This document shows, piece after piece, positions 1-7,913 of a stretch of DNA of 64,000 bases. The notes under the pieces were generated by a model. That model did no database searches and had not been told where the DNA came from. It worked only from the letters and a program-made list of their open reading frames with translations. Position 1 is the first letter of the stretch. Each line of letters starts with the position of its first letter. The DNA lies in the NCBI GenBank assembly GCA_025465535.1, contig JAODMY010000110.1:19335-83334 (forward strand). Reading direction: 5' to 3'. The position numbers and the translations under genes are program-made. Source of the stretch: Glaciihabitans sp. GTDB taxonomy: Bacteria > Actinomycetota > Actinomycetes > Actinomycetales > Microbacteriaceae.

Positions 1-1212
1 CTTGCCCTCACCGGAGCCCTGGCCCTGAGCGCCTGTGGATCCGGATTCAGCAGTTCGTCGGGATCCAGCGGAGGCAAGCTGACATCCTCCAAGAAACCAC
101 TCACGGTTCTCATCGGGTCGAGCGGACCGGCAGAAACCAAGGCGGTGACGTCCGCCGTCGCATCCTGGTCCAAGTCATCCGGGACCGGCGCCAAGGTCAT
201 CGCGGCAAACGCCCTCGACCAGCAGCTCGCGCAGGGCTTCGCGTCGGGCAAGCCGGCCGATGTCTTCTACCTTTCGACAGGTTCGCTGGCCGGTTACGCA
301 GCCAATGGATCACTTCTCGCCTACGGCAGCATGCTGCCGAACAAGAGCGACTTCTACCCGACCCTCGTCAAGTCGTTCACCTACAACGGCAAGTTCTACT
401 GCGCACCGAAGGACTTCTCGACGCTTCAGCTCGTGATCAACTCCGACCTGTGGGCAAAGGCCGGCCTCACCGCGGCCGACTACCCGACAACCTGGGCAGA
501 GCTTGAGACAGTCGCCAAGAAGCTGACCACCGGCAAGGTCGTCGGACTCAGCCTCAATGGCGAGTACGCGCGTCTCGGTGCATTCATGACCGAGGCCGGC
601 GGCAACCTCATGAACGGGGACAGCTCGAAGGCCACCGCAGACAGCGCCGGCAATGTCGCGGCACTCACGTTCGTCAAGAAGATGCTCAACGAGGGCGTCC
701 TCAAGTACGCCAAGAACGTGGGCGAGAGCGACGGCGGACAGGCGCTCGGTTCGGGCAAGGCAGCCATGACGATCGAGGGCAACTGGGTTCAGGGTGAACT
801 TTCCGCCGACTTCCCGACGACAAAGTACACGGTCGCACCGCTGCCCGCCGGCCCGTCGGGCAAGGGAACGCTTCAGTTCTCGAACTGCTGGGGCATCGCG
901 AAGGACAGCCCCAACCAGGCCGCCGCGCTCAAACTCGTCGAGCAGCTGACCACCACAAAGGACCAGCTCGGATTCTCGAAGGCGTTCGGCGTCCTTCCCT
1001 CGATCCAGTCGGCAGCCGCAGCGTGGAAGACACAGAACCCGTCGCTCGTGCCGTTCCTCGACGGGGCGACCTACGCACAGGGCGTGCCGACGGCTAAGGG
1101 AGCTGACACCGTCGTGACCGACTTCAACTCGAAGCTCGAGACGCTCTCGACCAGTGATCCGAAAACGATCCTGGCCGCGACTCAGACCAACCTCCAAGCG
1201 ATCCTGAAGTAG
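1..1212 (+). CDS. Sugar ABC transporter substrate-binding lipoprotein (5' end cut)
   Basis: Extracellular solute-binding protein of the carbohydrate-uptake (family 1, MalE-like) type, anchored outside the membrane and delivering an oligosaccharide to the two permeases that follow. The frame is open from base 1, so the start and most of the signal peptide lie outside the window. The visible hydrophobic stretch ends in a lipobox LSAC, with the lipidated cysteine codon at 34-36. The ORF-track start at 145 is therefore too late. About 403 residues are visible. The stop abuts the GTG of the next gene. Substrate is not readable; the coupled debranching enzyme suggests an alpha-glucan oligosaccharide (inference). 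Confidence 0.9.
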   Translation, partial: LALTGALALSACGSGFSSSSGSSGGKLTSSKKPLTVLIGSSGPAETKAVTSAVASWSKSSGTGAKVIAANALDQQLAQGFASGKPADVFYLSTGSLAGYAANGSLLAYGSMLPNKSDFYPTLVKSFTYNGKFYCAPKDFSTLQLVINSDLWAKAGLTAADYPTTWAELETVAKKLTTGKVVGLSLNGEYARLGAFMTEAGGNLMNGDSSKATADSAGNVAALTFVKKMLNEGVLKYAKNVGESDGGQALGSGKAAMTIEGNWVQGELSADFPTTKYTVAPLPAGPSGKGTLQFSNCWGIAKDSPNQAAALKLVEQLTTTKDQLGFSKAFGVLPSIQSAAAAWKTQNPSLVPFLDGATYAQGVPTAKGADTVVTDFNSKLETLSTSDPKTILAATQTNLQAILK

Positions 1213-2355
1213 GTGCCCGTGTCGACGCTGCTCGAGTCGACCGTGATCGAGTCGACACAGCCGGGTGGGACTCCCCGTGGACCCCGTCGCCCTCGCGGCG
1301 GGATCCGCGGCGGGGAGTCCGCCTCCGGGTGGCTGTTCACCGCCCCGACCATCCTCCTGCTCGGCCTCTTTCTGCTCGTGCCTATCCTCATGGCGCTCTG
1401 GGTGAGCGTCTCGGACTGGAGTGGCAACGGCAGCCCGTTCAGCGCCGGTGTCCACTTTGTCGGAGCGCAGAACTTCGGGTCGGTGCTGTCCGGCGGCGGT
1501 CTCACCGAGGAGAACTTCGGTATCTCGCTGAAGAACAACCTCTGGTACGTCATCCTTGTCGTGCCTGCACAAACCGTCGTCGCGCTGTTCCTCGCGGTCA
1601 TGGTCAACCGGCAGATCCTCAAGGGCCGCGGTTTCTTCCGCACCGCCTTCTACTTTCCGTCGGTCACCAGCTCCGTCGCGATCACGGTGCTCTGGTTGTT
1701 CCTGTTCAGCCAGTCCGGCGCGATCAACAACGTGCTGTCCTGGCTCGGAGTCAACGGGCCCAACTGGTTCCAGGAGCCGTCCGGAATCGTTCAGGATGCG
1801 CTCGCCGGCCTCGGGATCCGGCAGGGGCCTAGCGCCCTGACCGGTGGCGGCTTCCTCGGCGTCTCCTGGTGGGACTGGATCGGCGGCCCGTCCGTCGCCA
1901 TGACGGCCCTGATCTTCATGGCCATCTTCACCACGAGCGGAACGTTCATGCTGCTCTTCATTGCCGCACTGCAGAACCTCAGCGGTGAGGTCCAGGAGGC
2001 CGCGATGGTGGACGGCGCCAGCGGGTGGCAGCGGTTCCGATTCATCACCCTTCCGCAGTTGCGACCAACGCTCTTCACGGTGCTGACGCTCGGCCTGATC
2101 GGCGGCTGGCAGATATTCGACCAGATCTACACGGGGACGCAGGGCGGACCGGCCAAGACGACGACCGTGCCGGCTTACCTCTCGTACACCTCCGCGTTCC
2201 ATGATCAGAACTGGGGGCAGGGGGCCGCGATCGGCTTCATCCTGTTCGTGATCATCATCGTATTCACGATCCTGCAACGCTTCGCGCTGCGGGATCGCGC
2301 GGTGTCGAAGCGCAGGATGCGGCTGTACACGATCGAGACCGGAGGCCGACGATGA
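1213..2355 (+). CDS. Sugar ABC transporter permease, MalF-like
   Basis: Integral-membrane permease of a carbohydrate ABC importer (binding-protein-dependent transport inner-membrane component). A basic, Gly/Arg-rich cytoplasmic N-terminus of about 35 residues precedes several hydrophobic segments. The EAA loop that docks the ATPase is visible near residue 262 (EAAMVDGASGWQRF). It is longer than the next permease, as usual for MalF-type partners. The GTG start directly follows the upstream stop without a gap; a second in-frame GTG two codons later is equally possible. The end overlaps the next gene by ATGA, so the two permeases are translationally coupled. Confidence 0.92.
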   Translation: MPVSTLLESTVIESTQPGGTPRGPRRPRGGIRGGESASGWLFTAPTILLLGLFLLVPILMALWVSVSDWSGNGSPFSAGVHFVGAQNFGSVLSGGGLTEENFGISLKNNLWYVILVVPAQTVVALFLAVMVNRQILKGRGFFRTAFYFPSVTSSVAITVLWLFLFSQSGAINNVLSWLGVNGPNWFQEPSGIVQDALAGLGIRQGPSALTGGGFLGVSWWDWIGGPSVAMTALIFMAIFTTSGTFMLLFIAALQNLSGEVQEAAMVDGASGWQRFRFITLPQLRPTLFTVLTLGLIGGWQIFDQIYTGTQGGPAKTTTVPAYLSYTSAFHDQNWGQGAAIGFILFVIIIVFTILQRFALRDRAVSKRRMRLYTIETGGRR

Positions 2356-3254
2356 GCGTCGCAGTCAAGGCCGGCTCACCAGCCGAACTCAAACAGGTCG
2401 TCTACAAACACCGCGAGAAGCTGACGCGCAAGCAGCTGGCCACGCGATCGCTGCTGTACGCCGTGCTGTTGATCATCGCCGTCATCTACGTCTACCCGTT
2501 CCTGATCGAGATCTTCACCTCGTTCAAGACGGAGTCGGATGCCACAGCCGACCCGATCGGCCTGATCCCGACGACCTGGACGACGGCCGCGTACCAGCAG
2601 CTGTTCGTGAACTCCGACTTCCCGGTCTGGTTCAAGAACTCCGCGATCGTCACCGTCTTCGTGACGACCGGGCGCGTCTTCTTCGACTCGCTCGCCGGGT
2701 ACGCGCTTGCGCGCATCCATTTCCGCGGGCGAGGCTTCGTGTTCGCCGCGGTCGTCGCCGTGATGGCGGTGCCGTCGGTCGTGCTGCTGATTCCCAAGTT
2801 CCTTGTGCTCAACACGATCGGGCTGTACGACTCGTACGCGGGCATGATCCTGCCGATTCTCGTCGATGCGGCGGGCGTGTTCATCATGAAGGGGTTCTTC
2901 GAGTCGATCCCCGCGAGTGTCGAGGAGCAGGCCCGAATCGACGGAGCCGGCACGTTCAGGTTGTTCTGGTCGGTCGTGCTGCCGATGGCTCGGCCTGCAC
3001 TGATCACCATCATCATCCTGTCGTTCCAGGGGTCATGGAACGAACTGTCGCAGTTCATCATCTCGTCCCAGAGCCCCAACCTGACAACGCTGACCAAGGG
3101 GGTCGCATCTCTCGCGTCCGGCCAGGTCGGATCGGCGAACCGGTATCCGCTCAAGCTGGCCGCCGCCCTGCTCATGACGATTCCGGTGGCGGCGATGTTC
3201 TTCATCTTCCAGAGCAAGATCCTCAATACGAGCGACGGGGCGGTCAAGGAGTGA
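2352..3254 (+). CDS. Sugar ABC transporter permease, MalG-like
   Basis: Second permease of the carbohydrate importer. It has hydrophobic segments beginning near residue 35 and an EAA loop near residue 190 (EEQARIDGAGTFRLFW). At 300 aa it has the normal MalG length. It starts in an ATGA overlap with the MalF-like gene and ends in an overlap with the debranching-enzyme gene, so the four genes form one tight operon. No ATP-binding subunit lies within the visible part; actinobacterial importers of this family often share a distant MsiK-type ATPase (family knowledge). Confidence 0.92.
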   Translation: MSVAVKAGSPAELKQVVYKHREKLTRKQLATRSLLYAVLLIIAVIYVYPFLIEIFTSFKTESDATADPIGLIPTTWTTAAYQQLFVNSDFPVWFKNSAIVTVFVTTGRVFFDSLAGYALARIHFRGRGFVFAAVVAVMAVPSVVLLIPKFLVLNTIGLYDSYAGMILPILVDAAGVFIMKGFFESIPASVEEQARIDGAGTFRLFWSVVLPMARPALITIIILSFQGSWNELSQFIISSQSPNLTTLTKGVASLASGQVGSANRYPLKLAAALLMTIPVAAMFFIFQSKILNTSDGAVKE

Positions 3255-5224
3255 TGGGGCCGACCGAACCAACTCCGCCGCAGCCATTTCCGCTGCAGCC
3301 ATTCCTGAGCGACGAGACCGTCGTGCTGCGCGCGCCGACGCAGGCCTGGTCGGCGGCCGACGGGACGATCGGCGCCCGCGGCATCCACGGGGTGTATTTC
3401 TCCGACGTGCGGATCGTGTCATCGCTCGCGGTCAGTTACGGGGGCGAGCCGGGCGAGGTGGTGGCCGCGGTCCCGGACGGGGCCGACTCGATCGACTTCG
3501 TCACCCTGCTTCGCAGACTGGATGACCGCAGTGCCGATCCACGGATCCGTGCGGTGCATCGCCGAACCGTTGGCACCGGTGGAGCCAGCGAGACCGTCAC
3601 CGTCTCATCGACGCTCGCGCATCCGGTCATGACAACCATCACGGTTCGACTCGGGGCGGATCTCGCCAACATGGATGCGGTCAAGTCCGGCCTGCACACG
3701 GATGCGGTCACCATCGCTGTCGCCGACCCTGCCGCCGACGCTGCCGCCGAATCCACCGCCAGCTGGGGCCGCGATGCGATCTCGGTCACGCTCCGGGCGA
3801 CCGACGCGCGCCTCACCATCGTGGGGGACGACCTCGAGCTCGCCTGGGACGTCACGGTACCGGCAAAGGGCTCGACCTCCGTCGGCTGGGACATCACGGC
3901 CACCGACTCGAGCGCCGTCGTCACCTCCGCCTCCCGAGCACCGGACTGGACGGTGCCGACCGCATCGAGTGGCGACGACCGGCTCGACCGCTGGCTCGCG
4001 AGGGCGCTGGTCGACCTCGAAGCGCTGCGGATGTCCCCAACGGCCGGCGATCCGGCATCCAGCGGTCCCGCACCCGTCTTCCTCGCGGCGGGTGCGCCCT
4101 GGTTCTTCACCCTCTTCGGCCGCGACTCGATCTGGTCGGCGCGACTGCTGCTACCGCTCGGCGGCACTCTCGCCGCGGACACGCTGCGTGTTCTCGCGTC
4201 GATGCAGGGCACGAAGCATGACGCCGCAACCGCCGAGCAGCCGGGCAAGATCATGCACGAGCTGCGCAGGCAGCCGCAGGAGATCCCGGCCGAGGGTCTC
4301 CTCCTGCCGCCGCTCTACTACGGCACGATCGATGCGACACCGCTGTGGATCTGCCTCCTGCACGACGCGTGGAAGTGCGGGATGCCCGACGCGGAGATTC
4401 GCGCGCTGCTGCCCAACCTTGTCGCCGCCCTCGGCTGGATGCGCGACTACGGCGACGCCGATGGCGACGGCCTGCTCGAGTACGTCGACAGCACCGGACA
4501 CGGGCTGGCCAACCAGGGCTGGAAGGATTCCGGCGACTCGGTGCAGTGGCGCGACGGACGCCTCGCCGAGGGCCCGATCGCGCTGTGCGAGGTGCAGGCC
4601 TACGCGTACGAGGCCGCGATGCACGCCGCCGACCTGCTCGACCACTTCGGCGGCGACAGCGACGACAGCAGCAGCAGCAGCGAGTGGCGCAGCTGGGCCG
4701 CGGCCCTCCGCGCGCGCTTCCACGAGACGTTCTGGATCTCGGACGCAGCCGGTGAATATCCGGCGATCGCCCTCGACGCCCACAAACGGCCGGTCGACAC
4801 GGTCACCAGCAATATCGGGCACCTGCTCGGCACCGGAATCCTCGACGACGACCAGAGCGCGCGGATCGCCTCGCGGCTCGTGTCGCCCGAACTGTCGTCG
4901 GGCTATGGCCTGCGGACCATGTCGACCGACTCCGCCGGATACTGGCCGCTCAGCTACCACGGCGGAAGCGTCTGGGCGCACGACACCGCGATCGTCATCC
5001 GCGGGCTGACCGCCGCCGGGCGCGACGCCGAGGCCGCCGTGCTCACGGATGGGCTGCTCGCCGCGGCGGCATCCTTCGACTATCGGATGCCAGAGCTGCA
5101 CTCGGGAGACGCCGCGACCGCCTTCTCCCGCGCCGTCCCATACCCCGCCGCGTGCCGCCCGCAGGCCTGGTCGGCCGCGGCCGCCGTCGCGGTCTGGGCG
5201 GCGGGAACCAGCTCTGCCGGTTAG
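3254..5224 (+). CDS. Amylo-alpha-1,6-glucosidase / glycogen debranching-type enzyme
   Basis: Glycoside hydrolase of the bacterial glycogen-debranching type: an N-terminal beta-rich domain (about residues 15-200) and a C-terminal alpha/alpha toroid. Toroid landmarks are FFTLFGRDSIWSARLLLP, DGDGLLEYVDSTGHGLANQGWKDSGDS and SYHGGSVWAHDTA. The ORF track extends upstream to 3035, but that part is a shadow of the permease. The ATG at 3254 overlaps the permease stop and gives 656 aa, the usual length. A short AGC microsatellite encodes DDSSSSSEW near residue 475. It probably hydrolyses alpha-1,6-linked glucan delivered by the adjacent importer; no signal peptide, so cytoplasmic. It overlaps the convergent flavoprotein gene by 4 nt. 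Confidence 0.88.
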   Translation: MGPTEPTPPQPFPLQPFLSDETVVLRAPTQAWSAADGTIGARGIHGVYFSDVRIVSSLAVSYGGEPGEVVAAVPDGADSIDFVTLLRRLDDRSADPRIRAVHRRTVGTGGASETVTVSSTLAHPVMTTITVRLGADLANMDAVKSGLHTDAVTIAVADPAADAAAESTASWGRDAISVTLRATDARLTIVGDDLELAWDVTVPAKGSTSVGWDITATDSSAVVTSASRAPDWTVPTASSGDDRLDRWLARALVDLEALRMSPTAGDPASSGPAPVFLAAGAPWFFTLFGRDSIWSARLLLPLGGTLAADTLRVLASMQGTKHDAATAEQPGKIMHELRRQPQEIPAEGLLLPPLYYGTIDATPLWICLLHDAWKCGMPDAEIRALLPNLVAALGWMRDYGDADGDGLLEYVDSTGHGLANQGWKDSGDSVQWRDGRLAEGPIALCEVQAYAYEAAMHAADLLDHFGGDSDDSSSSSEWRSWAAALRARFHETFWISDAAGEYPAIALDAHKRPVDTVTSNIGHLLGTGILDDDQSARIASRLVSPELSSGYGLRTMSTDSAGYWPLSYHGGSVWAHDTAIVIRGLTAAGRDAEAAVLTDGLLAAAASFDYRMPELHSGDAATAFSRAVPYPAACRPQAWSAAAAVAVWAAGTSSAG

Positions 5225-6321
5225 AGCTTCGAGAGCGCGGCGACCACCTGGCGCGCGATCATCCGCCCGGCGCGGTTGGCTCCGATGGTGCTCGCCTGCG
5301 GGCCGTATCCGGCGAAGAAGACGCGCGGATCCTTGAAGGAATTACCTCCGCCGACCGCGACGCCGCCGGCCTTCTCGCGCAGTTTGAGCGGGGCGAGGTG
5401 GCGAAGCTCCGGGCGGAATCCGGTTGCCCAGATGATGGCATCCACCTTGCGGAATGTCCCGTCGGACCAGCGCACGCCCTCTGGCTCGATCGCGCTGAAC
5501 ATCGGGTGGGCGTTGAGCACACCGCGGTCGATCCCGGCCTGAACTCGACGGGTGCGCGGAACGCCCGTGCCGCTCACGATGCTCGGCAGTGCTCGACCGG
5601 CACGCGCGGCCTCATCCTGCTTCGCGACAGCGGCCTCGGCGTCTTCCATGTTGATTTCGCCCTCGTTGAAGAATTCGATGTCACGTCTCGCGACCCAGGT
5701 CAGTTTCGACGCGACGCCCTCGAGCTCGAGCAGGAACCCGATCGCCGAGGTACCGCCGCCGACCACGATCACGCTTTGCCCCGCGAACTCCTGGGCCTGA
5801 AGATAGTCGGTGGTGTGAACCTGGCGGCCGGCGAAGCTGTCCCGTCCCGGGTACCACGGGATGAACGGGGCGCCCCAGGTGCCCGTCGCGTTCACGACGA
5901 CATCGGTGGTCACATCCTGAACGTCGTCCTCGCCGTTGTTGAAAGTCACGAGCAGGTTCTCGGACTTGTTGTTCGTCACCGAGGTCACGACGGCCGGGCG
6001 CACAACCTGGAATTCGTAGTGATCCTCGTACCGGTGGTAGTAGTCGCCGATGATGTCCTTCGCCGGGAGCGAGCGATCGGCGGATTCGAAACTGATGCCG
6101 AGCGCATCCATTCCCGGGAGGTCGTTGACCTTGTGCGTCGATCCGAGCCGCAGGCCCTCCCACCGCGATTGCCACGCGCCGCCCGTCCCCGGGCCACGAT
6201 CCAACAGGACGAATTCGTTGCCCGCATCCAGCCCGAGTCGCTTCAGGTAGTAGGCGACGGAGAGGCCGGCCTGACCCGCGCCGATCACCACAACAGAGGT
6301 GTCGGTTCCAGCGGTAGCCAC
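5221..6321 (-). CDS. FAD-dependent oxidoreductase (flavin monooxygenase-like)
   Basis: Flavoprotein of the NAD(P)/FAD-binding monooxygenase-like group (CzcO/FMO type). The N-terminal dinucleotide fold is clear (VVVIGAGQAGLSVAYYLKRLG), followed by GPGTGGAWQSRWEGLRLGSTHKVNDLPGM. A second Rossmann motif is at VIVVGGGTSAI and a C-terminal ATGFRPEL motif completes the set. At 366 aa it is somewhat short for a classical FMO. The substrate is unknown. It is convergent with the debranching gene (4-nt overlap) and divergent from DUF3073. There is no operon partner. Confidence 0.8.
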   Translation of the reverse strand: MATAGTDTSVVVIGAGQAGLSVAYYLKRLGLDAGNEFVLLDRGPGTGGAWQSRWEGLRLGSTHKVNDLPGMDALGISFESADRSLPAKDIIGDYYHRYEDHYEFQVVRPAVVTSVTNNKSENLLVTFNNGEDDVQDVTTDVVVNATGTWGAPFIPWYPGRDSFAGRQVHTTDYLQAQEFAGQSVIVVGGGTSAIGFLLELEGVASKLTWVARRDIEFFNEGEINMEDAEAAVAKQDEAARAGRALPSIVSGTGVPRTRRVQAGIDRGVLNAHPMFSAIEPEGVRWSDGTFRKVDAIIWATGFRPELRHLAPLKLREKAGGVAVGGGNSFKDPRVFFAGYGPQASTIGANRAGRMIARQVVAALSKL

Positions 6322-6464
6322 CCGTCAACGTTACCCGCGATGACTCGCATCGCGGGCGTGCTCGCGGAGGATGGTCAGCGGCGGACTATCGGGGGGTGCA
6401 TGATAAAGTGATCGGTAGATTTTTACCTGTCCGTTGAACCGTTGCCTAACTGAGGGGGTCTCGC

Positions 6465-6662
6465 ATGGGGCGTGGCCGTCAAAAGGCGAAACACACGAAA
6501 GTCGCCCGGGATCTGAAGTACTACAGCCCGGACACGAACTACGGTGCACTCGCCAATGAGCTTCACACCAGCACGCCCACGTCCTCTGAAATGGACAAGT
6601 GGGCGGAGTATCTGGACGGCGATGGAGCCGAGGACGCCGACGAAGAGTCGCGCACGGCGTAA
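6465..6662 (+). CDS. DUF3073 domain-containing protein
   Basis: Small basic protein of 65 aa, recognised as DUF3073 by its start MGRGRQKAKHTKVARDLKYYSP and the following NYGALANEL. The family is conserved in actinobacteria and its role is unknown. The C-terminus is acidic (DGDGAEDADEESRTA). A purine-rich GAGGGGG lies 10-15 nt upstream of the ATG and serves as ribosome binding site. The TAA stop forms the first bases of a threefold 18-bp repeat. It is convergent with purM. Confidence 0.9.
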   Translation: MGRGRQKAKHTKVARDLKYYSPDTNYGALANELHTSTPTSSEMDKWAEYLDGDGAEDADEESRTA

Positions 6663-6713
6663 CTGCTCGCTGTTGGTTAACTGCTCGCTGTTACTTAACT
6701 GCTCGCTGTTGGT
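6660..6713. repeat. Three tandem 18-bp repeats between DUF3073 and purM
   Basis: Three head-to-tail copies of TAACTGCTCGCTGTTGGT at 6660-6677, 6678-6695 and 6696-6713; the middle copy ends ACT instead of GGT. The array begins in the DUF3073 stop codon and ends 11 nt before the purM stop. It runs into a palindrome, TTGGTT-G-AACCAA (6709-6721). The arrangement suggests slippage expansion of a 3'-UTR element between convergent genes; a terminator role is possible, but no T-tract is present. Confidence 0.85.
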
Positions 6714-6724
6714 TGAACCAACGG

Positions 6725-7822
6725 CTACGCGTACGCCCCGACCAGGCGAACCGCTCCGCCGTTGACGCCCTTTGCACCCTGCTCGAATCCCTCGAATGAC
6801 CGGGCCGAGGTCTGCACCGTGCCGGTGACCCACGCCGGGAATCCGTCGACACCGAGCTTCTCGATCACGGCATCCACGGCGTGCGGAGCGACGACGGCGA
6901 TCATCCCGATTCCCAGGTTCCAGGTGCCCTCGGTCTCGGTGAGCTTGATGCCGCCGAGGTCGGCGAGCACACGGAACACCGGTGCCGGCGACCAACTCGA
7001 GCGATCGAGCTCGGCCCACGAACCGATGGGCAGCACCCGCGCGAGGTTGGCCGCGATGCCACCACCGGTGATGTGGCTGAGCGCGTGAACGCCCGTGCCG
7101 ACGACGGGATCGGACAACAGGCGCAACAGCGGGGCGGTGTAGAGCCGGGTCGGCTCGAGCAGTACCTCGCCGACGACGCCGCCGAGTGCATCCGATCGAT
7201 CCGTGTAGCCGATGCCGTTCTTGGTCAGGATGTGGCGGACGAGCGAGAATCCATTCGAGTGCAGCCCGGATGATCCGATCGCGATGACGACGTCGCCGTC
7301 CTTGACGAGATGCGGGCCGAGCTGAGCGTCCGCCTCGACGGCACCCACGGCGGCCCCAGCGACGTCGTAGTCGTCCGGCCCGAGGAGCCCGGGATGTTCG
7401 GCGGTCTCGCCGCCGACGAGCGCGGTTCGGGTCTCGGCGCAGGCGCGGGCGATCCCGGCGACGATGTCCGCGATCCGCTCGGGTACGACCCGGCCGCAGG
7501 CGATGTAGTCCGTCATGAACAGCGGCTTGGCGCCGACGACGACGATGTCATCCACGACCATTCCGACGAGGTCCTGGCCGATGGTGTCGTGTTTGTCGAG
7601 CGCCTGGGCGATGGCGACCTTCGTGCCGACGCCATCCGTGGAGGTCGCAAGCAGTGGTCGCCGGTACGCCTTGAGGAACGACACGTCGAAAAGCCCGGCG
7701 AAGCCACCGACGCCGCCGAGAACCTCGGGGCCGTGGGTCTTCTGTACGGCCGACTTCATGAGTTCGACGGCGAGGTCGCCGGCCGCCGTGTCAACACCCG
7801 CCTCGCGATAGCTCGTGGTCAT
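6725..7822 (-). CDS. purM: Phosphoribosylformylglycinamidine cyclo-ligase (AIR synthetase)
   Basis: Catalyses ATP-dependent closure of FGAM to 5-aminoimidazole ribonucleotide, step five of purine synthesis, in the cytoplasm. The N-terminus SYREAGVDTAAGDLAVELMK and GGFAGLFD are characteristic, followed by STDGVGTKV and GGGIAANLARVLP. The ORF track begins at 7840, but the ATG at 7822 gives the family-typical MTTSYREAGVD start and 365 aa. It is divergent from purF with a 91-bp shared upstream region, which is a natural place for joint control. Confidence 0.95.
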   Translation of the reverse strand: MTTSYREAGVDTAAGDLAVELMKSAVQKTHGPEVLGGVGGFAGLFDVSFLKAYRRPLLATSTDGVGTKVAIAQALDKHDTIGQDLVGMVVDDIVVVGAKPLFMTDYIACGRVVPERIADIVAGIARACAETRTALVGGETAEHPGLLGPDDYDVAGAAVGAVEADAQLGPHLVKDGDVVIAIGSSGLHSNGFSLVRHILTKNGIGYTDRSDALGGVVGEVLLEPTRLYTAPLLRLLSDPVVGTGVHALSHITGGGIAANLARVLPIGSWAELDRSSWSPAPVFRVLADLGGIKLTETEGTWNLGIGMIAVVAPHAVDAVIEKLGVDGFPAWVTGTVQTSARSFEGFEQGAKGVNGGAVRLVGAYA

Positions 7823-7913
7823 GCACCAAGTCTGCCCCACTCAGCAACACCCGCCGAGCGACCCTTAGACTAGAGGTGACTTATTTCGCTAGCGTCAGGA
7901 ACACCCCGGCAGC

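Noticed and set aside
310-2277. 655-aa minus-strand ORF opposite the ABC genes
   Set aside because: Arg/Glu/Asp-rich shadow typical of high-GC antisense frames; the plus-strand permease is clear.
3035-3253. N-terminal extension of the debranching ORF
   Set aside because: Overlaps the permease frame; the ATG at 3254 gives the family start and a coupled overlap.
5152-6411. 419-aa plus-strand ORF opposite the flavoprotein
   Set aside because: Shadow frame; composition lacks any domain, whereas the minus strand has clear FAD motifs.
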